Origin: JACCTI01 sp051005695
GTDB taxonomy: Bacteria > Verrucomicrobiota > Verrucomicrobiia > Chthoniobacterales > UBA10450
Assembly: GCA_051005695.1 (NCBI GenBank)
Contig: JBPCJC010000054.1
Coordinates: 44,895-108,894, forward strand
DNA: 64,000 nucleotides
Reading direction: 5' to 3'
A program made the translations under genes and the position numbers. Positions 37,589 through 44,853 of this stretch are shown one piece after another; positions within the stretch are counted from its first letter, which is position 1; each line of letters opens with the position of its first letter. The notes beneath the pieces are model-generated. The model was given only the letters and a program-made list of their open reading frames with translations, was not told the origin of the DNA and searched no databases.

Positions 37589-38040
37589 TCGTTAGGCGAA
37601 TTATCGCAGAGTTCGTTGAAGCGCATCAATTGGTCGGTTCGGCGCGCCGAAAAAATGCGGCGGGTGTGCAAGACGAAGAGGTCAAGGACCGTTTGCACTC
37701 GCGCCATGAGTTCACCGCGCGGGTTTTCAGCCACCATTTCAATGGCACCGGCGGCGGGAAATAGCCGATGGTGTCGATTTGAAAATGCAGGCCGAGAACG
37801 ATTGCGCGGCGCGTGGAAATCGTCGGTGATCACAGTGACGCGGGATAAGTTGAAAATCTTTTTGGCGCGCGCTATTGGGTCGAGCGTGCGAAAGCCGGCG
37901 TCGTCCACCGTGAGCACGGATTCGGGCACGCCCTTCTCGAGCAACGCTTTTTCATGTCGCGCAGTTCGTCGTGTTTCCACGATCCGAGGCGACGCCCGCG
38001 CGTCTTTGCCTTTTGCGGAGACGCCACGCGATTCTGAGAG
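37585..38040 (-). pseudogene. Decayed SanA/YdcF-like (DUF218) gene
   Basis: A 131-residue open frame (37585-37980) contains the DUF218 core EKGVPESVLTVDDAGFRTLD and ARAKKIFNLSRVTVITDDFH, then becomes nonsense and returns to family sequence at GELMARVQTVLDLFVLHT. In the nonsense stretch another frame reads AIVLGLHFQIDTIGYFPPP-like family sequence, so two compensating indels flank it (near 37820 and 37735). A third indel sits in an A-run near 37960: the upstream frame reads GSWKHDELRDMKK before the join. The first third of the family is missing and deoC starts immediately. SanA/YdcF proteins act in envelope barrier function. Several independent lesions argue for true decay, though indel errors are possible. 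Confidence 0.65.
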
Positions 38041-38976
38041 CTATGGCAACGAGAAGTAATCTGCGCTCTGGTAATTGCCGTCGATCGTCTTGACGATTTG
38101 CATGAGGACGTCGTTGACCAGGGTGCTCGCGCCGAAGCGGAACAAATCCGGCGTGAGCCAATCGTCGCCCAGCGTTTCTTTCACCATCACCAGATAGGCC
38201 AGCGCCTGTTTCGCGGTGCGGATGCCGCCGGCGGGTTTCATCCCGATGCGGATGCCGGTTTCGTAAAAGTAATCGCGGATGGCTTCCAGCATCACCAGCG
38301 TCACCGGCATGGTCGCGGCGGGCGAAATTTTGCCGGTGGAGGTTTTGATGAAATCGGCCCCGGCGCGCATCGCGATGTCGCTGGCGATGCGGACGTTGTC
38401 GTAAGTCTGGAGTTCGCCGGTTTCGAGGATGACTTTCAGGTGCGCCCCGCTGCAGGCTGCCTTGGTCGCGGCGATCTCGTCCGCGATCTGCGCGTGATCT
38501 CCGGCGAGGAAAACGCCGCGATTGATCACCATGTCGATCTCGTCCGCGCCATCGCGCGCCGCGCTTTTCACTTCTTCCAATTTCAAACGCAAAGGCATCA
38601 GCCCGGTGGGGAAAGCGGTCGCGACAGAGGCCACTTTAACTCCGGAATCGCCGAGAAATTTTTTCGCCGCGCGGACCAGGTTTGGATAAACGCAGACCGC
38701 GCCGCAGTGCGGCACCTCGTAGCGCGCATCCAGCGGTTGCATCGCCTTGCGACAGAGGAAGGCCACTTTGCCGGCGGTGTCTTTTCCTTCCAGCGTGGTC
38801 AGGTCCATCATCGAGATCGCGAGCTTCAGGCCGGAAAGTTTCGCAGAGGTCTTGATGCTGCGTTTGCCGAAAGCGGCCGCGCGCTCTTCCACCATCACCT
38901 GGTCGATCGTCGGGAAATTGTGCGCCCAGGGAGCTTCGCCGGCGCGGGCAATGGTCGCAGGAGCGAGAGTTTTCAT
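38041..38976 (-). CDS. deoC: Deoxyribose-phosphate aldolase
   Basis: 311 residues, a class I aldolase splitting 2-deoxyribose-5-phosphate into acetaldehyde and glyceraldehyde-3-phosphate. Seen: ISMMDLTTLEGKDT, ADEIDMVINRG, HLKVILETGEL, and the Schiff-base strand ADFIKTSTGKI followed by GMKPAGGIRTAKQAL. It is the longer DeoC form with an N-terminal extension of about 50 residues, often paired with an aldehyde dehydrogenase that oxidises the acetaldehyde (compare 32888-34453). The start is followed upstream by a TCGTTAGGT variant of the dispersed word. Confidence 0.94.
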   Translation of the reverse strand: MKTLAPATIARAGEAPWAHNFPTIDQVMVEERAAAFGKRSIKTSAKLSGLKLAISMMDLTTLEGKDTAGKVAFLCRKAMQPLDARYEVPHCGAVCVYPNLVRAAKKFLGDSGVKVASVATAFPTGLMPLRLKLEEVKSAARDGADEIDMVINRGVFLAGDHAQIADEIAATKAACSGAHLKVILETGELQTYDNVRIASDIAMRAGADFIKTSTGKISPAATMPVTLVMLEAIRDYFYETGIRIGMKPAGGIRTAKQALAYLVMVKETLGDDWLTPDLFRFGASTLVNDVLMQIVKTIDGNYQSADYFSLP

Positions 38977-39081
38977 TCGTTAGGTGGAAGCATAGCAAAG
39001 CGCCGCCGGGAGCGCAGAAAAAATCGTGGCCCGCGCGGATATCCCGGCGGAGTGGCTCGGATCTTGCAGCGTGAAACGGGC

Positions 39082-39684
39082 ATGAAATCGTCCCGCCTTT
39101 TCCGCCCCGCCCTCTTTCTCGCCGCGCTCTTGCTCTGTCTGTCCGCCGCGCCCGCCGTGCATTCCCAGGTGATCAACGGTGGCTTCGAAACCGGCGATCT
39201 CACCGGCTGGACGGTGGTCGATCCCGACGGCTACATTGCGATCGGTTCGGATCCGGCTTTCGCGCATTCCGGCAATTATCACCTGAACCTCGGCTCCGGG
39301 CCGGCGCTCGGTTCGCTCAGCCAGGACTTGAGCACTGCGGCCGGCTCGACTTACTCGCTCTCCTTTTGGCTGGCGAATGATTCCAGCGTCCCGCCAAACG
39401 AGTTCGACGTCTTCTGGGATGGCAACCTGGTTTTCAGCCTAACGAATGTGGCGGTCTTTCCATACACGAACTATTCCATCCCCAATCTCGTGGCCTCCGG
39501 CTCCTCGACCACGCTGGAGTTTCGCAACCGCAATGATGCCGATTTCTTCCGGCTGGACGATATCCAGGTCGATGTCGTTCCGGAAATGTCGACCCTCCCC
39601 CTGGTCCTTCTCGGCCTGGGCTTGGTCTCGTTAGGCAGGGTGAAAATCCGCGCGCGCGCTCAGGATTTTTGCCTGACCAAATAG
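39082..39684 (+). CDS. Exported protein with PEP-CTERM-like C-terminal anchor
   Basis: 200 residues from ATG 39082. Signal peptide (LFLAALLLCLSAAPAVHS), then a single beta-sandwich domain that begins NGGFETGDLTGW and contains the choice-of-anchor style strings HSGNYHLNLG and LSFWLANDS. The C-terminus reads VPEMSTLPLVLLGLGLVSL followed by a basic cluster, which is the layout of PEP-CTERM/VPDSG-CTERM sorting signals: short Pro motif, membrane helix, Arg-rich tail. Such proteins are processed by exosortases and displayed in the extracellular matrix. The far longer in-frame ORF upstream is a shadow of deoC. Convergent overlap of 25 bases with the MocR gene. Confidence 0.8.
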   Translation: MKSSRLFRPALFLAALLLCLSAAPAVHSQVINGGFETGDLTGWTVVDPDGYIAIGSDPAFAHSGNYHLNLGSGPALGSLSQDLSTAAGSTYSLSFWLANDSSVPPNEFDVFWDGNLVFSLTNVAVFPYTNYSIPNLVASGSSTTLEFRNRNDADFFRLDDIQVDVVPEMSTLPLVLLGLGLVSLGRVKIRARAQDFCLTK

Positions 39685-41102
39685 GCCAGCACTCCGAGCG
39701 CGCGTTCGATTTTTGGCGACCACGGTTCGCCATAACTGAGCCGGATAAAATTCCGGAAACTTTGCCGGGGCGAAAACATCGGCCCGGGCGCGATGCTGAT
39801 TTTTTCGGCGAGCGCTTTCGCGTGCAAGCGCAAGGCGTCCACGCGCGCCGGCAGTTCCACCCACAGGACCAGGCCGCCGCGCGGCCGGGTCATTTTTATT
39901 TCCGGCGGAAAACTTTCCGCGACCGCGTGGCTGATCTGTTCCTGCTGGCGTTGCAAAGACTGGCGGAGCGCGCGCAGGTGATGATCGTAGCCGCCGTTGG
40001 TCATGTATTCCGCGAGCGCGAGCTGCGGCAGGGTCGCGGTGGCGACGGTGCTGGTTGATTTCAAATCGCGGGTGCGCTGAAAAAATCTTCCCGGGATCAA
40101 CCAGCCCACGCGATAGCCCGGCGCGACCGATTTGGAAAAAGATCCGCAGAGCATGACGAGTCCTTTGCTGTCGTTAGACTTGGCCACGTGCGGACGCGCG
40201 GCGTCGAAATGCAGATCGCCGTAGAGGTCATCTTCGATCAAGGGAATTTCTTTCCGCGCGAGCATCGCCACCAGACGCTCTTTCGCGGTCGGCGGCATCA
40301 GGCTGCCCAGCGGGTTATTGAAATTGGGCACCACCAAAACCGCGGCGATCCGGCGCGAACGCAGCGCGCGCTCGAGCGCATCGAGGTCGAGCCCGGAGCG
40401 TGGATGGGTCGGGATTTCCAGCGCCTTCAATCCGAGCTGGCCGAGCAGTTGCACGATCCCGAAGTAGGTCGGCGATTCAATCGCGACCGTCTCGCCCGGC
40501 CGGGTGACGGCGCGCAAAGCGAGCACCAGCGCTTCCATGCAACCGCTGGTGGTGATGATTTCCTCCGGCGAAATTTTCACTCCCCAATCCAGCGCCCGCC
40601 GCGCGAGCGCGCGCCGCAGCGCGAGGCAACCCGGCGGCATCTCCATTTCCAAGGCGGCCGCGCCCGCGCGGCGATTTACCGCCGAAAGGATGCGGCCCAA
40701 TTTTTGCACCGGCAGCAATTTTACATTCGGCAATCCCGCACCGAGCTGGACCACGTCCGGCATCATGGTGGCGTCAAAGAGACGGGAGATCGGGGTGGGA
40801 GGCTCGTTAGCCGAAGGGGTGCGCCCCGGGCTCGAAGTGTGCGGCTCGGCGAGGTGATGATGCGGTCGATAACGCACGAAAAATCCAGACTTCGGACGGG
40901 CCTCGATCAACCCGCGATTTTCCAGCGCGAGATACGCCTGCACCGCTGTCGCCGTGCTCACTTTGTGTTGCCGACTCGCCCGACGGACGGAAGGAATGCG
41001 GTCGCCGGTGCGGAGGACGCCGCCTTCGATCAATTCGCCGACGCTCTTCGCGACCCGGGCGTAAAGTGGAGGCGGATGAGGCAGGGAAACGGAGCGCGGC
41101 AC
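39660..41102 (-). CDS. MocR-family regulator (GntR HTH fused to aminotransferase domain)
   Basis: 480 residues from GTG 41102. N-terminal GntR winged helix (LPHPPPLYARVAKSVGELI, TGDRIPSVRRASRQHKVSTA, GLIEARPKSGFFVR, about 1-80), a linker, then a PLP type I aminotransferase fold (about 130-480). The fold shows VVPNFNNPLG, EDDLYGDL, and the PLP-Lys strand CGSFSKSVAPGYRVGW. MocR proteins regulate a neighbouring divergent gene in response to an amine or vitamin ligand. Here that is the EamA transporter. The longer frame up to 41330 would run into the divergent gene and is not used. Confidence 0.88.
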   Translation of the reverse strand: MPRSVSLPHPPPLYARVAKSVGELIEGGVLRTGDRIPSVRRASRQHKVSTATAVQAYLALENRGLIEARPKSGFFVRYRPHHHLAEPHTSSPGRTPSANEPPTPISRLFDATMMPDVVQLGAGLPNVKLLPVQKLGRILSAVNRRAGAAALEMEMPPGCLALRRALARRALDWGVKISPEEIITTSGCMEALVLALRAVTRPGETVAIESPTYFGIVQLLGQLGLKALEIPTHPRSGLDLDALERALRSRRIAAVLVVPNFNNPLGSLMPPTAKERLVAMLARKEIPLIEDDLYGDLHFDAARPHVAKSNDSKGLVMLCGSFSKSVAPGYRVGWLIPGRFFQRTRDLKSTSTVATATLPQLALAEYMTNGGYDHHLRALRQSLQRQQEQISHAVAESFPPEIKMTRPRGGLVLWVELPARVDALRLHAKALAEKISIAPGPMFSPRQSFRNFIRLSYGEPWSPKIERALGVLAYLVRQKS

Positions 41103-41210
41103 GCGACTAGAGTAGCGTGACGAACAGAAGATATTCAAGCCAAACTGTACCGGACCAAAATATGATGCTCTGCATCTGTGCCTGCTCGGGTTCGCGGCTA
41201 GCATGACCGC
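41103..41210. promoter_or_regulatory. Divergent MocR/EamA control region
   Basis: 108 bp between the MocR regulator and the EamA transporter. It is AT-richer than its surroundings, with a conspicuous stretch AACTGTACCGGACCAAAATA near its middle that contains the half-palindromic TGTACCGGACCA. MocR regulators commonly bind direct or inverted repeats in such shared intergenic regions, so this is the likely operator; the exact boxes are not resolved by eye. Confidence 0.45.
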
Positions 41211-42221
41211 GTGATCGTAAACGAAACGGACGAAGTTGCGGCTGATTTGCATCCCGCGCCGCGTGAGCCGGTGCGTGATTGGCCGCGGCGCAAGGCAGCC
41301 GGACGAAGCGTGAACCCGCGTTTCCTCCACGTCGTCATCGCTTTTGCCGCCGTCTATTTAATCTGGGGTTCGACCTTTCTTGGCATTCGGGTCGCGATCG
41401 AAACCATCCCGCCGCTGCTCATGGCCGGAGTTCGATGGATCGTGGCGGGCTCGCTCTTTTATGCTGTTCTGCGTTGGCGCGGTGCGCCGCGGCCCGCGCT
41501 CCGCGAGTGGGGAATTGCCGCGATCATCGGCGGCGGAATTATTCTCGGCGGCAACGGCAGCGTGACTTACGCCGAGCAATTCATTCCGTCCGGCACGGTC
41601 GCGATCATCGTCGCGCTGGTGCCCGCGATGATGGCACTTCTGGGCTGGCTAAGCGGATCCACGCGCCGGCCGCGGCTGGCGGTTTGGCTCGGAATTGGAA
41701 TCGCGACCGCGGGCGTCGCTGTCATCGTTCGGCCGGCCGGCGTTGGTTTTTCCGGCGGGCAAATCTGGGTCATCGGCGTGCTGCTTGTCGGTGAATTGCT
41801 CTGGTCGGCGGCGTCGCTTTTTGCGGTGCGCGCGGGCTCGCAGACTTCCGGTTTTTTGATCGCCGCGATGCAGATGCTTTGCGGTGGCGCGCTCATGCTC
41901 GCGATCGCTTTCGCTCGCGGCGAGTTTGCGCAATTTCATCTCACCGCCGTGAGCGCGCGTTCGCTTTACGCGATCGGTTACCTGGCCACGGTCGGCTCGA
42001 TCATTGGGTTCTCCGCGTATCTTTGGTTGCTGCGCAACGTCGAGTCGACGCGGGTCGCGACTTACGCTTTCGTCAATCCGGTGGTGGCGGTTTTTCTCGG
42101 GAGCGTTTTCGCAGGCGAACGATTGGCGCCGGAACTCCTCGCGGGCAGCGCGCTGGTCGTCGTCGGCATCGCCCTCATCGTCATCTTCCGCAGCAACTCC
42201 CTGACGCGCGTCAAAACATGA
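41211..42221 (+). CDS. EamA-family (DMT superfamily) transporter
   Basis: 336 residues with ten hydrophobic helices in two EamA halves of about 140 residues. The first half starts FAAVYLIWGSTFLGIRVAIE, with the family motif IWGSTF. The second has GFSAYLWLLRN and the helix VNPVVAVFLGSVFAGE typical of YedA/RhaT-like exporters. The first 30 residues are hydrophilic, so the GTG at 41310 (VNPRFLHVVIAFA) is a reasonable alternative start to GTG 41211. Divergent from a MocR regulator and followed by a GNAT and a PhzF gene. Probable exporter of an amino-acid-like metabolite; substrate unknown. Confidence 0.85.
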   Translation: MIVNETDEVAADLHPAPREPVRDWPRRKAAGRSVNPRFLHVVIAFAAVYLIWGSTFLGIRVAIETIPPLLMAGVRWIVAGSLFYAVLRWRGAPRPALREWGIAAIIGGGIILGGNGSVTYAEQFIPSGTVAIIVALVPAMMALLGWLSGSTRRPRLAVWLGIGIATAGVAVIVRPAGVGFSGGQIWVIGVLLVGELLWSAASLFAVRAGSQTSGFLIAAMQMLCGGALMLAIAFARGEFAQFHLTAVSARSLYAIGYLATVGSIIGFSAYLWLLRNVESTRVATYAFVNPVVAVFLGSVFAGERLAPELLAGSALVVVGIALIVIFRSNSLTRVKT

Positions 42222-42243
42222 CCCTTGGGAACTGCGACGTGAA

Positions 42244-42738
42244 ATGAGCGCGCTCCGTTTGCGACCAGCGACCAAGGAAGATGCTTCTGTGATCGCGGAG
42301 ATCCTTAATCTTTATATCGCAACTTCGACCGCGACTTTTTTGCTCGAACGACAAACCGTGGAGGAGCAGTCGGCCTGGCTGGGAGAACGCTCGGAGACCT
42401 ATCCGGCGATTGTGGCTGAATGGAATCGCACTTTCGCGGGGTGGGGCTCGCTTTCGCTGTTCAGTCCGCGCGGCGGTTATCGACACACCGCGGAGCTGTC
42501 GGTCTATGTGCGGCCGGATCTGCATCAGCATGGGATTGGCCGCGCGCTCGTCCACGAATTGATCGTACGCGCTCGTGCCGCCGGGCATCACACTTTGATC
42601 GCTAAATGCTGCAGTGAATCGACTGCCAGCGTGGCCTTGCATGAAACCCTCGGCTTCACGCGCGTCGGCGAGTTGCGCAGCGTCGGTCGCAAATTCGATC
42701 GCTGGCTCGACGCCACCATTTTCCAACTTCTCCTATGA
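42244..42738 (+). CDS. GNAT acetyltransferase (phosphinothricin-acetyltransferase-like)
   Basis: 164 residues. The start LRPATKEDASVIAEILNLYI and the pattern TFLLERQTVEEQ match the PAT/YncA branch. The acetyl-CoA loop is HQHGIGRALVHELI, after a strand ELSVYVRPDL, and the end of the fold is LHETLGFTRVGELRSVG. Members of this branch acetylate the amino group of phosphinothricin, methionine sulfoximine or related compounds. A detox role next to an EamA exporter is plausible but inferred. Its stop overlaps the PhzF start. Confidence 0.83.
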   Translation: MSALRLRPATKEDASVIAEILNLYIATSTATFLLERQTVEEQSAWLGERSETYPAIVAEWNRTFAGWGSLSLFSPRGGYRHTAELSVYVRPDLHQHGIGRALVHELIVRARAAGHHTLIAKCCSESTASVALHETLGFTRVGELRSVGRKFDRWLDATIFQLLL

Positions 42739-43679
42739 ATGAAAAAACGATGAAACGGCTGGGATATCACCGGGTGGATGTTTTCACGGATCGCGCTTTC
42801 GGCGGAAATCCGCTCGCGGTCGTGCCCGATGGGCGCGGAATTTCAGACGAGATGATGCATGCGATCTCGAAGGAATTTAATCTTTCGGAAACGACCTTCG
42901 TCCTGCCGCCGACGAAACCGGGACACGATTTTCAAGTGCGCATTTTCACGCCGACGGCAGAGCTGCCGATGGCGGGCCATCCGACGATCGGAACGACCTT
43001 CATCCTCGCGAAGGAAGGACTCGTTAGGCCGGATGGGAAACGCTCAATGATCACGCTCGAAGAGGGAGTCGGGCCGATTCCGGTAACAATCGATTGGGAA
43101 TCGGGTGCGCCCGCGTTTATCGAAATGCAGCAGCCGTTGCCGGAGTTTGGCGTGGTCCTCACGGAGATCGAGGAGATCGCGGCAATGCTTTCGCTCGAAC
43201 CGGAGACGATCCGCGCGACCAACTTGCCGGTGCAGGTGGTCTCGTGCGGGGTGCCGTTTTTGTATGTGCCGCTGAATGGATTGGAAGCGATTCGCCGAAT
43301 CCGTTTTCGGACTGATGTCTGGGAACGCGCGCTGCGAAATTGCGGCGCGCCAGACGTATTTGCCTTTGTCGCGAAAGCCGAAACGCCCGGCTCGGACGTG
43401 CACAGCCGGATGTTTGCGCCGGCTCACGGCATCAGTGAAGACGCGGCCACCGGCAGCGCGGCTGGTCCGCTCGGTTGTTATCTGGTGCGCTACAGCGTGC
43501 TTGCTTCCGGTAGCGAACTACGATGCGTGAGTGAGCAGGGGATCGAGATGGGCCGGCCCAGTTTCCTGCATCTCCGAATCGCGCACGAAGGTGAAGAAAT
43601 CACCGCTGTGCGAGTAGGCGGCCAATGCCATTACATGGGTGCCGGTTACCTGGAAATCGGCCCCGACGATGCTGACTAA
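42735..43679 (+). CDS. PhzF-family isomerase
   Basis: 314 residues of the PhzF/diaminopimelate-epimerase fold. N-terminal signature DVFTDRAFGGNPLAVV, the acidic catalytic segment SETTFVLPP, FTPTAELPMAGHPTIGTTF, and late SEDAATGSAAGPLGCYL are diagnostic. PhzF proteins are isomerases; only a few belong to phenazine operons. No other phenazine gene is near, so the role is unknown. ATGA overlap with the GNAT gene marks an EamA-GNAT-PhzF operon. Confidence 0.9.
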   Translation: MNEKTMKRLGYHRVDVFTDRAFGGNPLAVVPDGRGISDEMMHAISKEFNLSETTFVLPPTKPGHDFQVRIFTPTAELPMAGHPTIGTTFILAKEGLVRPDGKRSMITLEEGVGPIPVTIDWESGAPAFIEMQQPLPEFGVVLTEIEEIAAMLSLEPETIRATNLPVQVVSCGVPFLYVPLNGLEAIRRIRFRTDVWERALRNCGAPDVFAFVAKAETPGSDVHSRMFAPAHGISEDAATGSAAGPLGCYLVRYSVLASGSELRCVSEQGIEMGRPSFLHLRIAHEGEEITAVRVGGQCHYMGAGYLEIGPDDAD

Positions 43680-43689
43680 ACGCGCGCGC

Positions 43690-43863
43690 CTAACGAGCGA
43701 GGACGACGTCCTTCTTCGTCCAGGCATGCTTGCCCTGGCAATGCGGGCAAGGCGCTTTTTGCGTTTTCAATTTGGTCGCATCCCAGGCTTCTTCGTCCAC
43801 CGTTTGCCCGGTCGGCGTCAGTTTGGAAGTTGCCGGGCAGCGGACGAGGACACGTTTGATCAT
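43690..43863 (-). CDS. Small zinc-ribbon-like protein
   Basis: A 57-residue ORF from ATG 43863 to TAG 43690. Two metal-site pieces are visible: VRCPATSKLTPTG near the N-terminus and CPHCQGKHAWTKKD near the end, resembling short conserved proteins of alphaproteobacteria with the frame VLVRCPATG...CPxC...H(E/T)W..KDAW. Only three Cys are clear plus His residues, so zinc binding is likely but not certain. The stop codon is inside a copy of the dispersed 9-mer (43688-43696). It lies 10 bp from the convergent PhzF stop and 55 bp downstream of infA. Confidence 0.65.
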   Translation of the reverse strand: MIKRVLVRCPATSKLTPTGQTVDEEAWDATKLKTQKAPCPHCQGKHAWTKKDVVLAR

Positions 43864-43918
43864 GGGATGGTTAGGTGTGGTTTGCGGTGAGAAAGTTGGC
43901 GGAGCGGGCAGAGCGCAG

Positions 43919-44137
43919 TTAACCGAGCCGGTAAACGATACGGGCTTTGTCGATGTCGTAAGGCGACATCTGGAGCTTCACCCGATCGCCCGTGGTTAAG
44001 CGGATGAAGCGTTTGCGCATTTTGCCCGAGATGTGGGCGAGAACGGTGTGGTCGTTAGCCAGTTGCACCCGGAACATGGTGCCGGCGAGGACGGAAGTAA
44101 TCTTCCCCTCAAGTTCGATAGCTTTTTTGGAATCCAT
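43919..44137 (-). CDS. infA: Translation initiation factor IF-1
   Basis: 72 residues, one S1/OB fold that binds the ribosomal A site during initiation. The family string runs through: AIELEGKITSVLAGTMFRVQ, VLAHISGKMRKRFIRL, GDRVKLQMSPYDIDKARIVYR. The N-terminus MDSKKAIE is slightly different from the usual MAKED-like start but fits. Not in a ribosomal-protein operon here; it stands between a terminator and a small zinc-ribbon gene. Confidence 0.96.
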   Translation of the reverse strand: MDSKKAIELEGKITSVLAGTMFRVQLANDHTVLAHISGKMRKRFIRLTTGDRVKLQMSPYDIDKARIVYRLG

Positions 44138-44148
44138 ATTTTTTGCAA

Positions 44149-44179
44149 AACCGGCGCTCCGTTTGTCGAAGCGCCGGTT
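44149..44179 (-). terminator. Hairpin terminator between the RRM gene and infA
   Basis: Perfect 10-bp inverted repeat AACCGGCGCT / AGCGCCGGTT with an 11-base loop, 22 bases after the RRM stop on the minus strand. It is followed by TT and then an A-rich run, so it ends transcription of the RRM gene and separates it from infA. The flanking A run on the other side gives it some terminator character in both directions. Confidence 0.6.
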
Positions 44180-44200
44180 CGCAGAATCAAATGCGCCTAG

Positions 44201-44479
44201 TTAGTAGCGCCCACCTGCAGCTTGCCGCGGCCGCTCTTCGCGCGGACGAGCTTCATTCACCGTGAGGGTGCGTCCCTGCACTTCTTTGCCGTTGAAGGCG
44301 TTCATCGCAGCGGCACCTTCGGTGGCGTCGTTCATGGTGACGAACGCAAAGCCGCGGGAGCGGCCGGTGGTGCGATCCATCATCAGGGCAACGTCGGAGA
44401 CTTTGCCGTGTTGTTCGAACATATCCTGCAGGTCGTTTTCAGTGGTCTCAAAGGAGAGATTACCTACGTACAATTTCAT
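44201..44479 (-). CDS. RRM RNA-binding protein
   Basis: 92 residues, one RNA-recognition motif plus a short basic Gly tail. RNP2 is KLYVGNLSF (residues 2-10), RNP1 is SRGFAFVTM (residues about 41-49). The tail ends RPREERPRQAAGGRY. This is the small bacterial RRM type (cyanobacterial Rbp-like) found in Verrucomicrobiota and others, usually stress- or cold-regulated. A long leader (44480 upstream) and a terminator directly after suggest a separate single-gene transcript. Confidence 0.94.
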   Translation of the reverse strand: MKLYVGNLSFETTENDLQDMFEQHGKVSDVALMMDRTTGRSRGFAFVTMNDATEGAAAMNAFNGKEVQGRTLTVNEARPREERPRQAAGGRY

Positions 44480-44853
44480 CTTATTAAGTTTTGGAGCAAA
44501 AAAACCGCCAGCTACAGAGCCGTTCCCGAGAATCGGGTTTCAGAATCACCAATGAGAAACTCAACTGACGACCTACCACGCAACGAACAGAACAGAACTT
44601 CGTCCAATAGGCGCCCATCTTCGCTCATCGCCGGGCGATAGCAAGTCAAAGCTTTGCCCGCGAGGCTCCTGTCGATTCCAAGCCGGGCGCATCGGAGAAA
44701 ATACTCACGGGCGGAAAATTTGTGGCCGTTTTCCAGCCATATTCACGCATCTCTCTAAAGACGGAATCCATGGAAAAGGAGCTTACACGAGAGAAAGCGA
44801 AGGTGCGGGTTTTCTCGACATCGCCAGAAATTCTCGGTAGAGCCTGACATTCC
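44480..44853. other. Intergenic region: RRM leader and promoter side of the peptide-export operon
   Basis: 374 bp between divergent genes. On the RRM side there is a small hairpin CCCGA-GAA-TCGGG (44525-44537) and an A-rich segment (about 44493-44515), consistent with a structured 5' leader. On the other side a GG-N10-GC pair (GG 44724-44725, GC 44736-44737) could be a degenerate sigma-54 site for the export operon. A 25-codon ORF (44770-44847) is not supported by anything. Confidence 0.4.

Noticed and set aside
32888..38976. Bacterial microcompartment for aldehyde metabolism (aldehyde dehydrogenase plus deoC)
   Set aside because: No shell-protein (BMC) gene is present, and the two genes are separated by an unrelated membrane protein and a pseudogene.
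38098..39081. In-frame 5' extension of the PEP-CTERM-like protein
   Set aside because: It is antisense to deoC; the signal peptide fixes the start at 39082.
42735..43679. Phenazine biosynthesis locus because of PhzF
   Set aside because: PhzF-family isomerases are widespread and no phzA-E or G gene is present.
44724..44737. GG-N10-GC pair as the sigma-54 promoter of the export operon
   Set aside because: Only the dinucleotides fit; the rest of the -24 and -12 boxes do not, and this spacing arises often by chance in GC-rich DNA.
44770..44847. 25-codon ORF upstream of the export operon as a fourth precursor or leader peptide
   Set aside because: No Gly-Gly leader motif and no convincing ribosome-binding site.
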